Positions 15,336 to 23,379 of a DNA stretch of 64,000 nucleotides are shown piece after piece. Positions within the stretch are counted from its first letter, which is position 1. Each line of letters opens with the position of its first letter. A model generated the notes under the pieces. It saw only the letters and a program-made list of their open reading frames with translations. It was not told where the DNA came from and searched no databases. The position numbers and the translations under genes were made by a program. Source of the DNA: Treponema_C sp050320395 (GTDB taxonomy: Bacteria > Spirochaetota > Spirochaetia > Treponematales > Treponemataceae); the NCBI RefSeq assembly GCF_050320395.1, contig NZ_CP144459.1, positions 1,674,001 to 1,738,000 of the forward strand. The letters run 5' to 3'.

Positions 15336-16928
15336 TTAAGGCCTTAACCCCTCGTAAAAAGGAATATAAGAAGTTTTGATTATCTTTTTCCACGAAAAGC
15401 GGATTTGCACGCTGAGGGCGGCTTGGACTGCAAGCTGTTCAAAATGTGCGGGATTTTTTCGCCTTTGCTCCGCCAAATCCAAAAGAAGCTCGGCAAGGAC
15501 ATGGGGACTGTTGTCTTGATACAAAAAGCCGGTTTTTCCGTCCTCGATTTTTTGCAAGCCTCCGCAGGCATGGGCGACCGGAAGTGTTCCGTAGATTTGA
15601 GCGATAAGGTCTTCCAGACCGCAGGGCTCAAAAATACTGGGAAGCACGATAAAATCGCTTACCGCAACGCACAGGCGCGCCGAAGGACGATTATAACCGC
15701 GAAGATAAAGATAGCGGCCGGGAAAACGCAGGGCAAGAGAAGCCTGCTGTTTTTCGAGTTCGGTGGCCCCCTGTCCCGTTACGATAAAACGCGTATCCTT
15801 ATTCCGCTCCATAACGATTTGAGCCGCTTCCGCTAAAATATTCGTCCCCTTTTGATGGACGATTCTTCCGTGATACGAAAAAAAGACCGCATTTTCCGCG
15901 CACTCTATAAAACCGTATTGGTACAAACCGCTTTCGGAACAGAGATTGCCGTAGCGTTCTAAAGCATAGCGGTTCAACAGTTCAGTACGGCATGCGTATT
16001 TACCTTTAAAGTCTCCCGCAGCCGGATTAAAGGGAACGGGCAGCATCGAAACGGCGGTATCTCGCGGGTCGTACTTTTCGTATTCAATGCCGTTTGTAAT
16101 ACCGGTAATCCGTATACCGCGCCCGGCAAATTCCTTTGAAAGAGCGCCGGCATCTTCATTTTCGGGGTCGCAAAGTTCTTTTGCATACCAGGGAGAGACG
16201 GTGGTTAAAGCCGCATATTTTTCCGCCAACAGATAGGGTTCGGCATGGCCTGCGATAAGAGCTCCGTTAAAAAGGGTTTCGTCCATGTTTAAAAGAGAGG
16301 CGGCTTGCGAAAGACCGGGCATTTCGTGCCGGTACCCGTTTCCCGCATTGTGAATCGTTACCGCAAACGCCGTATCCTTATAACAAGAGCGGTATGCATC
16401 ATCGTTTCTTGCTATAAAGGGAACCAAAGCCGCAGTCGCATCCTGACAATGAATAATATCGGGAAGGGCATTTCCTCCGTTTTTTACACAAAAGAGGCCG
16501 TATTCAAGCACGCCTTTTTGAAAGAGTACATTCAATAAAAGAGAATCTTCATGACCGCTTCCCTGCACATGACGGGGATTTATCCGCTCTTCTTCTTCGG
16601 TGTAGGTATACACAGCCGCTTTTTCGGAAAACCCCGAATGCATAATAAAAACAAAGCGGACTCCTTTAAAATTTCCCCGTGCAAACCGTACCGTGTATTC
16701 CCTGTGTTCCGATCGTATCACGGAACTTTCTCCTACAGGGGTAAAATCCGTGACTTCATCCAAAACGGTACACCCGTACAGGGGAATAAAAACGCTTACA
16801 TCGAAACCTTCGTTGTGCAAACCTTCGGCCAATGATGCGGTAACGTTTTTAACACCCCCCGCTTCGGCAATCCCCGCATACTCGCGGCTTACAATCCAAA
16901 TACTTTTTTTTCCAAACATATACTTCAT
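15336..16928 (-). CDS. glgA: Glycogen/starch synthase-like GT5 glycosyltransferase
   Basis: The 530-residue product has the bacterial glycogen synthase layout: an N-terminal Rossmann domain starting KSIWIVSREYAGIAEAGGVK, the ITGITNGIEYEKYDP segment, SYHGRIVHQKGTNILAEA and the C-terminal nucleotide-sugar site PSIFEPCGLEDLIAQIYGTL with its E-X7-E pattern. The family transfers glucose from ADP-glucose to glycogen. The usual KXGGL motif is E-A-G-G-V here, so the substrate-binding Lys is replaced by Glu. I start at ATG 16928, which overlaps the aroH stop by one base (TAATG); an ATG 9 nt downstream is possible. Confidence 0.85.
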   Translation of the reverse strand: MKYMFGKKSIWIVSREYAGIAEAGGVKNVTASLAEGLHNEGFDVSVFIPLYGCTVLDEVTDFTPVGESSVIRSEHREYTVRFARGNFKGVRFVFIMHSGFSEKAAVYTYTEEEERINPRHVQGSGHEDSLLLNVLFQKGVLEYGLFCVKNGGNALPDIIHCQDATAALVPFIARNDDAYRSCYKDTAFAVTIHNAGNGYRHEMPGLSQAASLLNMDETLFNGALIAGHAEPYLLAEKYAALTTVSPWYAKELCDPENEDAGALSKEFAGRGIRITGITNGIEYEKYDPRDTAVSMLPVPFNPAAGDFKGKYACRTELLNRYALERYGNLCSESGLYQYGFIECAENAVFFSYHGRIVHQKGTNILAEAAQIVMERNKDTRFIVTGQGATELEKQQASLALRFPGRYLYLRGYNRPSARLCVAVSDFIVLPSIFEPCGLEDLIAQIYGTLPVAHACGGLQKIEDGKTGFLYQDNSPHVLAELLLDLAEQRRKNPAHFEQLAVQAALSVQIRFSWKKIIKTSYIPFYEGLRP

Positions 16929-17317
16929 TACTTTTGTTCGGTACACAAGTCCGGACGCAGCTTTTGCGCTTCGCCGAGATAGAGATGAACGGGCTTTTTA
17001 TCCGCATCACAAACCGCAAGATAAGCGGTGATTAAAACGCGTACGGTTTTAGGCAGCGCTCCTTTTATTCGAGGCTCCGCAGCACAAAAAAGAGGAGTAC
17101 GGGCACACAGACCTTCCCTGCGTAAAGCCGCAGCGGGATTAAGGCAGTCCAAGTCATCGGTAACCGTAAATTGAACCGATACGATGTCGTCTTCGTCGCT
17201 GATACCGTTTTTTTCAAAAAGTCCGCGAATTAAAGTACAAACGGCATCTTTTACAGCATCGGGCCTGTTTTCCGTACAAACCGCACCCCGTATTCCGTAT
17301 AAACGCTTTGTGTGCAT
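16928..17317 (-). CDS. aroH: Chorismate mutase, AroH type
   Basis: A 129-residue monofunctional chorismate mutase of the AroH trimeric fold. It converts chorismate to prephenate for Phe/Tyr synthesis. Conserved segments are LYGIRGAVC at the N-terminus (active-site Arg), the IVSVQFTVTDDLDCLNPAAA block, LFCAAEPRIKGALPKTVRVL (with the Glu and Arg of the site) and HLYLGEAQKLRPDL. Length matches the family. It is immediately upstream of glgA with a one-base overlap, so the two are probably co-transcribed although functionally unrelated. Confidence 0.92.
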   Translation of the reverse strand: MHTKRLYGIRGAVCTENRPDAVKDAVCTLIRGLFEKNGISDEDDIVSVQFTVTDDLDCLNPAAALRREGLCARTPLFCAAEPRIKGALPKTVRVLITAYLAVCDADKKPVHLYLGEAQKLRPDLCTEQK

Positions 17318-17464
17318 AAAAACTATTGTACCCCCTACCCGCCCAAAAAGTCAACGCCGATTTTTATGTGCGCATTTTTTGTATCTAAAAACACCGCAAA
17401 GACTGTCAAGAATACAAAAAAAGCCCGAATATGTTCCCGTCCGAAGTCGATACAGCTGCTTCTG

Positions 17465-17497
17465 TTCTTTGCGTTCTCCGCGCTCCCTGCTGTTTAA
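17465..17497 (-). repeat. Degenerate copy of the GCGGAGAGCGCAG repeat
   Basis: On the minus strand this reads GGGAGCGCGGAGAACGCAAAG, less one base at each end for the core, and aligns with the repeats at 55758-55983. It lies in the 254-bp gap before smpB, which otherwise contains only the smpB promoter. Confidence 0.5.
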
Positions 17498-17536
17498 TCC
17501 GGATTCGCTGTGCCCACGGAAGTCATGGCCTCCCTC

Positions 17537-17565
17537 TTGAGAGTTTCGCTCACATAGCGTATACT
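17537..17565 (+). promoter_or_regulatory. smpB promoter, predicted leaderless start
   Basis: TTGAGA (17537-17542), a 17-nt spacer and TATACT (17560-17565) form a good promoter. The ATG at 17572 comes 6 nt after the -10 box, so transcription should begin at or next to the start codon. No Shine-Dalgarno sequence is present. Confidence 0.65.
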
Positions 17566-17571
17566 GTCCGT

Positions 17572-18039
17572 ATGAATACCGCAGGCGTCAAAATGATTGC
17601 ACAAAACAGAAAAGCGCGTTTTAATTATACGATAACCGAATCCTTGGAATGCGGTATTGAATTAAAAGGGACGGAAGTAAAATCGGTTAAAGCCGGAAAC
17701 ATTTCATTTCCCGATGCTTTTGCCGAAATTATAGACGGAGAAGTATGGTTAAAGCAGATGCATATATCGGAATATTTTTATTCATCGGTTTTTAACCATG
17801 AACCCGACCGTCCGAAAAAGCTGCTTTTGCACCGCGACGAAATAAAAAGACTGAACCGAAAGGTTGAAGAAAAGGGTGTAACTTTGATTCCCCTTGATTT
17901 TTATCTTAAAAACGGGAGGGTAAAAGTCAATTTGGGCCTATGCCGCGGTAAAAAACAGTATGATAAGAGAGCGGATATACGCGAACGTGATGTACAGCGC
18001 GATATGCAGCGGGACTTCCGCAAGGGGTTAAACGGGTAA
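17572..18039 (+). CDS. smpB: SsrA-binding protein SmpB
   Basis: SmpB binds tmRNA and brings it to stalled ribosomes for trans-translation. The 155-residue product has the family blocks IAQNRKARFNYTI, ELKGTEVKSVKAGNISFPDA, LLLHRDEIKRL, LIPLDFYLKNGRVKVNLGL and the basic C-terminal tail KKQYDKRADIRERD. The frame is open upstream, but homology begins at the first ATG (17572) or at ATG 17593. The promoter geometry favours 17572 as a leaderless start. tmRNA itself is not in the window. The stop overlaps the next start by one base. Confidence 0.95.
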   Translation: MNTAGVKMIAQNRKARFNYTITESLECGIELKGTEVKSVKAGNISFPDAFAEIIDGEVWLKQMHISEYFYSSVFNHEPDRPKKLLLHRDEIKRLNRKVEEKGVTLIPLDFYLKNGRVKVNLGLCRGKKQYDKRADIRERDVQRDMQRDFRKGLNG

Positions 18040-18926
18040 TGACCAGCATTATACAATGCCGTTTAAAAAAACTTCTATCGGTTTTCAGCGTATTTTTCGT
18101 ATGCTTATCGGGATATACCCAAGCCGAAAAACCGGCATTGTATTTTTATGCAGCTCCCGCTTCCTCAACATCGGCCGGAGACCCTGCGGCAATCAAGATG
18201 ACTCAGGATTTGCTTTTTTCGCAGTTAAGCGCTTTGGGGCTGTTCAATATCCGCGATAAACGCGGCACAGAATATTCGGCGGCCCTTGTTAAAGAACATT
18301 CTCCGAACGATTTTTTGTTTTATGCCGAAATACACGAAAAAAACGGCGAGTGGCTTTCAAAAATGCATTTAGTGGAAGCCGCAAGCGGTAAAGAATCGGT
18401 ACAGGAAAATACCTACGAGGGATACTATAAAATCCTCATGGAAGCGAAAAACTCTTTAACCTCCCTTATAAAACAGTTCAATACCGGCAATACAACAGGC
18501 TCTCCCGCCCCTCATCCGAAAGACAGGGCTTCGGCGGATTCATCCAATGAAAGCGGAACAGCGGGAGCGGGTAATATATCGGGCACCTGGTTCGGAGAAA
18601 ATCATATCGATAAAATCGTCCTTCTGCGCGGCGGAAGAGGTTTTGTCATTTTTAAAAACGGAGCTTCAATGAATATAAGCGTCAGCATAAACGGCAATAC
18701 CCTGACGGCAATTCAGCAAAGCAAGCCCGATGCTTCTTTTTTCCCGGAGATCCCGCGCGAAACGGCTTTAATCAAGGCCCCCGAAGCCGAACCGATACGC
18801 TGGGAGTTGACAATCAAAAACGGTTCTCTTATGCAGGGGATAAAATCAAGCCTTGTTGCGGAATACGATGCCTCAGGTGTGCTGTCAATAAAGCAGGGAA
18901 GCATCCCCGTAGAATGGCGCCGCTAA
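18039..18926 (+). CDS. Exported protein of unknown function
   Basis: A 295-residue protein with an N-terminal signal segment (LKKLLSVFSVFFVCLSGYTQ followed by A). Residues about 25-150 form one domain (QDLLFSQLSALGLFNIRDKR; a nucleotide-free alpha/beta look). A Ser/Gly/Ala-rich linker covers about 150-180, and residues 185-295 form a beta-rich domain beginning SGTWFGENHIDKIVLLRGGR, like small lipocalin-type or DUF repeats. The family is not recognised. The start (ATG 18039) overlaps the smpB stop as TAATG, implying coupling. It converges with tsaC across a bidirectional terminator. Confidence 0.65.
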   Translation: MTSIIQCRLKKLLSVFSVFFVCLSGYTQAEKPALYFYAAPASSTSAGDPAAIKMTQDLLFSQLSALGLFNIRDKRGTEYSAALVKEHSPNDFLFYAEIHEKNGEWLSKMHLVEAASGKESVQENTYEGYYKILMEAKNSLTSLIKQFNTGNTTGSPAPHPKDRASADSSNESGTAGAGNISGTWFGENHIDKIVLLRGGRGFVIFKNGASMNISVSINGNTLTAIQQSKPDASFFPEIPRETALIKAPEAEPIRWELTIKNGSLMQGIKSSLVAEYDASGVLSIKQGSIPVEWRR

Positions 18927-18961
18927 AAAGCCGGCAGCTGCCAAAAAGTAAGCCGCTTTTT
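18925..18961. terminator. Bidirectional terminator
   Basis: AAAAAGCCGGC (18925-18935) pairs with GCCGCTTTTT (18952-18961) with one bulge, and the loop holds the palindrome GGCAGCTGCC. A and T tracts on both sides allow termination of the exported-protein gene and of tsaC. Confidence 0.6.
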
Positions 18962-18977
18962 ATACAATCCGCCCTAC

Positions 18978-19562
18978 TTATAGATCAATACGGACAGCCC
19001 CCTGACGGATAACCTTCGGTTCTTTTCCGCTTAAATCCACAATCGTTGAAGGAAGCTCTTCTTTTTGCTTTCCGCCGTCCACGATATAAAATACGTCTTT
19101 TGCGAATTCTTTTTCCATTATTGTTACGTCGCTCAATACGGGAAAACCGCTTCTGTTAACGCTCGTCGAATACAGAGGCTTTCCGCACAGCCGTATTAAT
19201 GAGCGAAGCCAATCATCGTCGGGACAGCGAAAAGCGGTGGTTTCGAGAGCATTTATCGAGGTCCCGGCCGAAAAACCCGGGGCACTTTTTACAATCAGCG
19301 TTAAAGCTCCGGGAAGTAAAGCCGCAATTTCAGGAGGAATAGGAGAACTTCCGTACAAGGCAAAGTCTGCGGGATCGGCTATAAGCTGAATAAAGGGCTT
19401 TGCTTCGTCGCGTCCCTTTATGCTTCGTATACGCTCTTCACTTTCGGGCACAATCCCCGAAAAACCGTATACCGTGTCGGTCGGAATAATAATCACTTCC
19501 GAGCGCATAAGGGCCGCAGCGCATAACTCAATACTGTTCGGATCCGACTTTTGTAAAACCAT
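18978..19562 (-). CDS. tsaC: Threonylcarbamoyl-AMP synthase (Sua5/YrdC/TsaC)
   Basis: This 194-residue protein is a single YrdC domain that makes threonylcarbamoyl-AMP for the t6A37 modification of ANN-decoding tRNAs. Diagnostic parts are VIIIPTDTVYGFSGIVPESE, the KGRDEAKPFIQLIA lysine-rich motif, LLPGALTLIVKSAPG and FRCPDDDWLRSLI with TSVNRSG. It lacks the C-terminal Sua5 domain. ATG 19562 lies inside the end of the FtsB-like gene (35-nt overlap), and the N-terminus fits the family, so the overlap looks genuine. Confidence 0.92.
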   Translation of the reverse strand: MVLQKSDPNSIELCAAALMRSEVIIIPTDTVYGFSGIVPESEERIRSIKGRDEAKPFIQLIADPADFALYGSSPIPPEIAALLPGALTLIVKSAPGFSAGTSINALETTAFRCPDDDWLRSLIRLCGKPLYSTSVNRSGFPVLSDVTIMEKEFAKDVFYIVDGGKQKEELPSTIVDLSGKEPKVIRQGAVRIDL

Positions 19563-19989
19563 GGCGGCGTACCAGAAGCAGAACGGAAGCTATAAAATTA
19601 TAAAAAAAGAACACGGCCAAGCCTATTCCCTTAGCGAGCCATTCCGGAATAAAAATAATCTCGGTTCGGGAAACCTTTGTTCCCGGATCATATACCGTAA
19701 GCGGTTTTTCTTCCAAACCGGTAATTTTTACCAAACGCTCTCCTGAAGATACATAACCCAATTTTTTTGCATACGAGGCGATAACATCGGCATCTTTTTG
19801 CAGGGCCGTCCGTTCGGCTTGAAGACGGGAATTTATATCCTGCAAGTGTTCGGCCGCTATACTCATAATAATTTTTTGCTTTTGTAATTGATTATATGCC
19901 CAAATGCCTTCACGGCCCCATAAAACACCGATACAGACATACACCGCAACGGAAACCGCTATCGACAATAAAAAATGAAACCTGTTCAT
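19528..19989 (-). CDS. FtsB/DivIC-like coiled-coil membrane protein
   Basis: A 153-residue protein: a membrane helix at residues 5-25, a coiled-coil-like stretch about 33-70 (YNQLQKQKIIMSIAAEHLQD, INSRLQAERTAL), a conserved-looking KKLGYVSSGERLVKI segment as in septum-formation initiators, and a second membrane helix about 115-140 (GIGLAVFFFYNFIASVLLLV). FtsB proteins stabilise the divisome with FtsL and FtsQ. The extra C-terminal helix is unusual, so the assignment is tentative. It is divergent from the acidic protein gene and overlaps tsaC. Confidence 0.6.
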   Translation of the reverse strand: MNRFHFLLSIAVSVAVYVCIGVLWGREGIWAYNQLQKQKIIMSIAAEHLQDINSRLQAERTALQKDADVIASYAKKLGYVSSGERLVKITGLEEKPLTVYDPGTKVSRTEIIFIPEWLAKGIGLAVFFFYNFIASVLLLVRRHGFTKVGSEQY

Positions 19990-20131
19990 ATTTTTAAATT
20001 TCGGCCTTTTTCCCCTTTTACTGAATGTAAAAAATGTGATATAATCTTATAAAAGGCGTATCGGGTACTTAATAAAAGAGAGGAATTTGCCGATACTGAA
20101 AGTGTCTATAATTTGTATTCATGGAGCGGTT

Positions 20132-22483
20132 ATGTCTATAGAACATGAAAACCTTGATATTACTCGGCATCAGGATGAAAACGGACTTGAACAATACGGT
20201 GTATGGGTAAAACGAAACCCGGAAGAAGAACTTGCCGAAGAAGTGCGGGAACATCAAGACGACACGAATTCTTCGGATATCTTTCTTGACGACATCGATT
20301 TTGAAAATATACCTCATGCGGATATGTCGGACTCGACAATTGCAGAATCGGTTATCGATACCGATTTGAACGATAAGATTGAAGAAGCTTTGGATGCGGA
20401 AGAACAGTCCGCTCAAGCCGATACGGCCGAAGATTTTATGCCGGACAGTGCCGCCCTTGAAGATTTTGCCGCGGATCTTGAAGATTTTCAGCTGCCCGAA
20501 GAGGAAGGTGACGAACCGCAACACATTCCCTCGGTAGAAGACGCCTTGGAAGAAAAAGACATAGAAACCTTCACTGATACTTCCACGGTGGATATAGACT
20601 TGGATGAATACATGGCCGATTCGCAAAATCCCGAAGACAGCCTCTTGGACGAAAAACCCATAGACATGGATCTCTCTTTTGAAGATAATTTTGAAACCAT
20701 TACGCCCGACTTCCCCAAAGAAGAAGCTCCCGATGAAGCGGGCTTTGAAATTGAAGACGTATCGGATATGTTTTCCGGCGATTCGGACGGAGAAATCCAA
20801 ACCGAAGAAGTTGCATTGGAAGATTTTGAACAAAGCGATACGGCCGTACCGGAAAACGCTTTTTCCGAAGAAAAAGATGAAATACCCGATATTGCGGAAA
20901 TACCGGAAATGGCCGAACTCGGCGAAATGGAAGAGTTTGCCCAAGACTCCGCTTATGATTTTCCCGTCGACTTCAGTTCACGTCCCCGGCCTGTTGAAAA
21001 ACAGGAGCCCGAGGTAAAAGACGGTTCCGCCGATTCCGTTATCGAAAGTATCGATATAAGCGAATTCAATACCGACATCTTTCCGGCCGTTGAAGCTTCC
21101 GACCAAACCGAAAAAAGCGCGTCCGAAACGGTATACAACATAGCAGTACAGGCCGACGACGACTCGGATAAGGCCGAAGAAGACGGCGAAACCGAAGTTC
21201 CTGCAGCAAATCCGGCAATGCAGGCTATGAGCACCGCCTTATTTGAAAAAATTATCGGCGAATTGTCCTTACTGCGCCGCGACATAACCGACTTAAAAGC
21301 CGATTTGGGAGCTTTAAAAAATGCCGAACCCGAATGCGACCGTGCGGAAGAAAAAGTTTCATCCAAGACCGGAGGCGGTTTTTTTGCCGATGATGAAGAA
21401 GACGAAACAATTGCTCTTTCCGGCGATGAATTAAACAATATATTGACAAGTGCCGATTTTACCGCAGACGGCAGCGGCGAAGAAGAATCTGAACCCGAAT
21501 ATCTTAATGAAGAAACCGCCGAAGAAAAACCTTCAATGCCTGTATTGAATCTGGAAGAAAAGGAATTGACGGAACCCGCATTGGATGACATCAGGTTCGA
21601 CCTTCCCGAAAGCGAAAACGAAGAGCATCTGCCCGATGAAATTGCGCTTCCGGTAAGCGAAGACCTTATCGTCGATTCTTCGAATGATGATTTTTTTGCC
21701 GAGGACGATACGCCCAAAGATATAGACGATACGGCAATGCACTTTTTATCCGAAGAACCGGCCGAAGCCATTGCGGAAACCGAAATAAACGAGACCGAAA
21801 AAGAAGAAACCGATGAAATCGAAAGCATTGACGCCGTCGAAGAAGAGGGTGAAAATGTATTTGAAGACACCGATATAGCCCTTGACGCGGAAGATATCTT
21901 CGGCACTGCCGATACGCAAGAGGCCGAAGAAATAATCGAATCGGATGAAGTAATCGAATCGATTGAAAGCGAAGAGGCAATTGAAGAGCCGGCTTTGGAA
22001 GCTTACGAAGCCGATAATGAAATCCTTGATGCGCAAGAGACGGAAGTCTTTGCCGCCGAAGAAAATCAAGTCGAAGAAGCGGAAACCGAAACCGAACTTC
22101 CCTCCGCCTTCGATATGGATTTTGAAGAAGAACACGAAGAACCCGAGGATTTAACCCAGTTTTCCCCTGTCGGAGAAGTTTTCAACAGCAAACAGTGGCT
22201 CAGTGAAGAAGAAGCGGCGGCGGAAGCTGCCGAACAATCGGCCGAAAAAGCGGATGCAAAGGCGTATGAAAAGGCACAAACTTCCGATACGGAAACGCTG
22301 CCCTCAACTCCTTCTCCGTCACCGGCCGGCATTCCTCACAATATGCGTGAAGAAATCAAATCCGTACTTGCATACATGGATCAGCTTTTGGAAAATCTTC
22401 CCGAAGAGAAAATCGTAGAGTTCGCACGATCGGAACACTTTCCGGTTTACAAAAAACTCTTTACCGAACTCGGATTATCCTGA
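20132..22483 (+). CDS. Very acidic protein of unknown function
   Basis: A 783-residue protein dominated by Glu, Asp, Ala and Ser in imperfect short repeats (for example AEEIIESDEVIESIESEEAI). A short coiled-coil-like segment (ALFEKIIGELSLLRRDITDL) sits near residue 375. The C-terminal 50 residues are different and look folded (MREEIKSVLAYMDQLLENLP, EEKIVEFARSEHFPVYKKLF). There is no signal peptide. ATG 20132 has GGAG 5 nt upstream and is preferred over a frame-compatible start at 20087. It heads a run of four or five same-strand genes including two DUF115 proteins. Function is unknown; a cytoplasmic scaffold is one idea. Confidence 0.75.
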   Translation: MSIEHENLDITRHQDENGLEQYGVWVKRNPEEELAEEVREHQDDTNSSDIFLDDIDFENIPHADMSDSTIAESVIDTDLNDKIEEALDAEEQSAQADTAEDFMPDSAALEDFAADLEDFQLPEEEGDEPQHIPSVEDALEEKDIETFTDTSTVDIDLDEYMADSQNPEDSLLDEKPIDMDLSFEDNFETITPDFPKEEAPDEAGFEIEDVSDMFSGDSDGEIQTEEVALEDFEQSDTAVPENAFSEEKDEIPDIAEIPEMAELGEMEEFAQDSAYDFPVDFSSRPRPVEKQEPEVKDGSADSVIESIDISEFNTDIFPAVEASDQTEKSASETVYNIAVQADDDSDKAEEDGETEVPAANPAMQAMSTALFEKIIGELSLLRRDITDLKADLGALKNAEPECDRAEEKVSSKTGGGFFADDEEDETIALSGDELNNILTSADFTADGSGEEESEPEYLNEETAEEKPSMPVLNLEEKELTEPALDDIRFDLPESENEEHLPDEIALPVSEDLIVDSSNDDFFAEDDTPKDIDDTAMHFLSEEPAEAIAETEINETEKEETDEIESIDAVEEEGENVFEDTDIALDAEDIFGTADTQEAEEIIESDEVIESIESEEAIEEPALEAYEADNEILDAQETEVFAAEENQVEEAETETELPSAFDMDFEEEHEEPEDLTQFSPVGEVFNSKQWLSEEEAAAEAAEQSAEKADAKAYEKAQTSDTETLPSTPSPSPAGIPHNMREEIKSVLAYMDQLLENLPEEKIVEFARSEHFPVYKKLFTELGLS

Positions 22484-22494
22484 TCGGGTGTACC

Positions 22495-23364
22495 ATGGGC
22501 TTATACAGTTTAGCATGTGCCGCTTTAAATACGGGAGCACAAGAATATATCGACACCCTGTTTACGGATTTTCACCGTACGGCCGAAGAAAGCCGCTTGG
22601 CACATTTTGCCCTCTTTTTTAAAACGGAAGCCGGGTTTAAAATCCTCTTAAATAAAGGATTTAATGCCGAAACGGTGCGTAAATCCTTGTCAACCGGCGA
22701 TTTTTGGCAGGGAACGATTCGAGACAGCCGCTGGCATTTTGTACGAGGAGACGCGCTCAGTCCATTTTATCAGCTTTTTTCCGCACAAGACCTTGCATTC
22801 GACTGTTTAAGTATCAAAAAAGCTTCACAAGCCGATAAGCCCTTTATCTTTGCCGCTTCGGGGGAATTTTCCGAAACGTATCTGGAAAAACAATTGGATA
22901 CCCTCCTGCCCTTTATTTCGCGCTCATATAGGGTTTTGGACTCGTTCGGGAAACCCGGTTCCCTTATTTCACACACCGATCCGCTTTTTTTGCAGCGGGC
23001 AAAGACATATTTTTCATCGGAAGCGGCCGCCGTGTATATCCTTAAGCTCAATAAACTTTTTGAATCCCTTTTTGCCCTGCTCGGCCCCTCCGACTTTGAT
23101 TTTATTTCAAGCTGCATAGCGGGAGCGGCATCTTCTTTCGGTACCGGAAAAACCCTCTGCTCGACCGTAGACGAAGAATCCGCCCTCTATATTTTGATAC
23201 GGGAATCCGAAAGCGCCGATTTTTGCGCACATATGCAAAACGCCTTTTCAAAGATGTTTTCACAAAAACGGGCCGCTCTTATGCATACCGAACCCTCCCG
23301 TACCGATTCTCCCCTGTATAAACGGCTTTCACAAGAAATTGCTCTTACAAACGAGTGCTCTTAG
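22495..23364 (+). CDS. Unknown cytoplasmic protein in the DUF115 cluster
   Basis: A 289-residue soluble protein with no signal peptide, starting 11 bp after the acidic-protein stop. The N-terminal half has a helix-rich pattern (EYIDTLFTDFHRTAEESRLA, then HFALFFKTEAGFKILL) reminiscent of GAF/PAS-like sensory folds, but I cannot assign it. C-terminal helices follow (MQNAFSKMFSQKRA). Its tight position suggests it is co-expressed with the two DUF115 genes. Confidence 0.65.
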   Translation: MGLYSLACAALNTGAQEYIDTLFTDFHRTAEESRLAHFALFFKTEAGFKILLNKGFNAETVRKSLSTGDFWQGTIRDSRWHFVRGDALSPFYQLFSAQDLAFDCLSIKKASQADKPFIFAASGEFSETYLEKQLDTLLPFISRSYRVLDSFGKPGSLISHTDPLFLQRAKTYFSSEAAAVYILKLNKLFESLFALLGPSDFDFISSCIAGAASSFGTGKTLCSTVDEESALYILIRESESADFCAHMQNAFSKMFSQKRAALMHTEPSRTDSPLYKRLSQEIALTNECS

Positions 23365-23379
23365 CGAAACTCTTAATCG

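Noticed and set aside
15336..15347. Matching Leu-Arg-Pro-stop ends of glgA and the opposite-strand stretch as meaningful
   Set aside because: Both simply read the perfect palindrome TTAAGGCCTTAA, so the similarity is forced by symmetry.
20953..21906. Long Ser-rich open frame on the minus strand
   Set aside because: It is the antisense shadow of the Glu/Asp-rich repeat gene (GAA/GAT codons read as TTC/ATC and TCx); it lacks a start signal.
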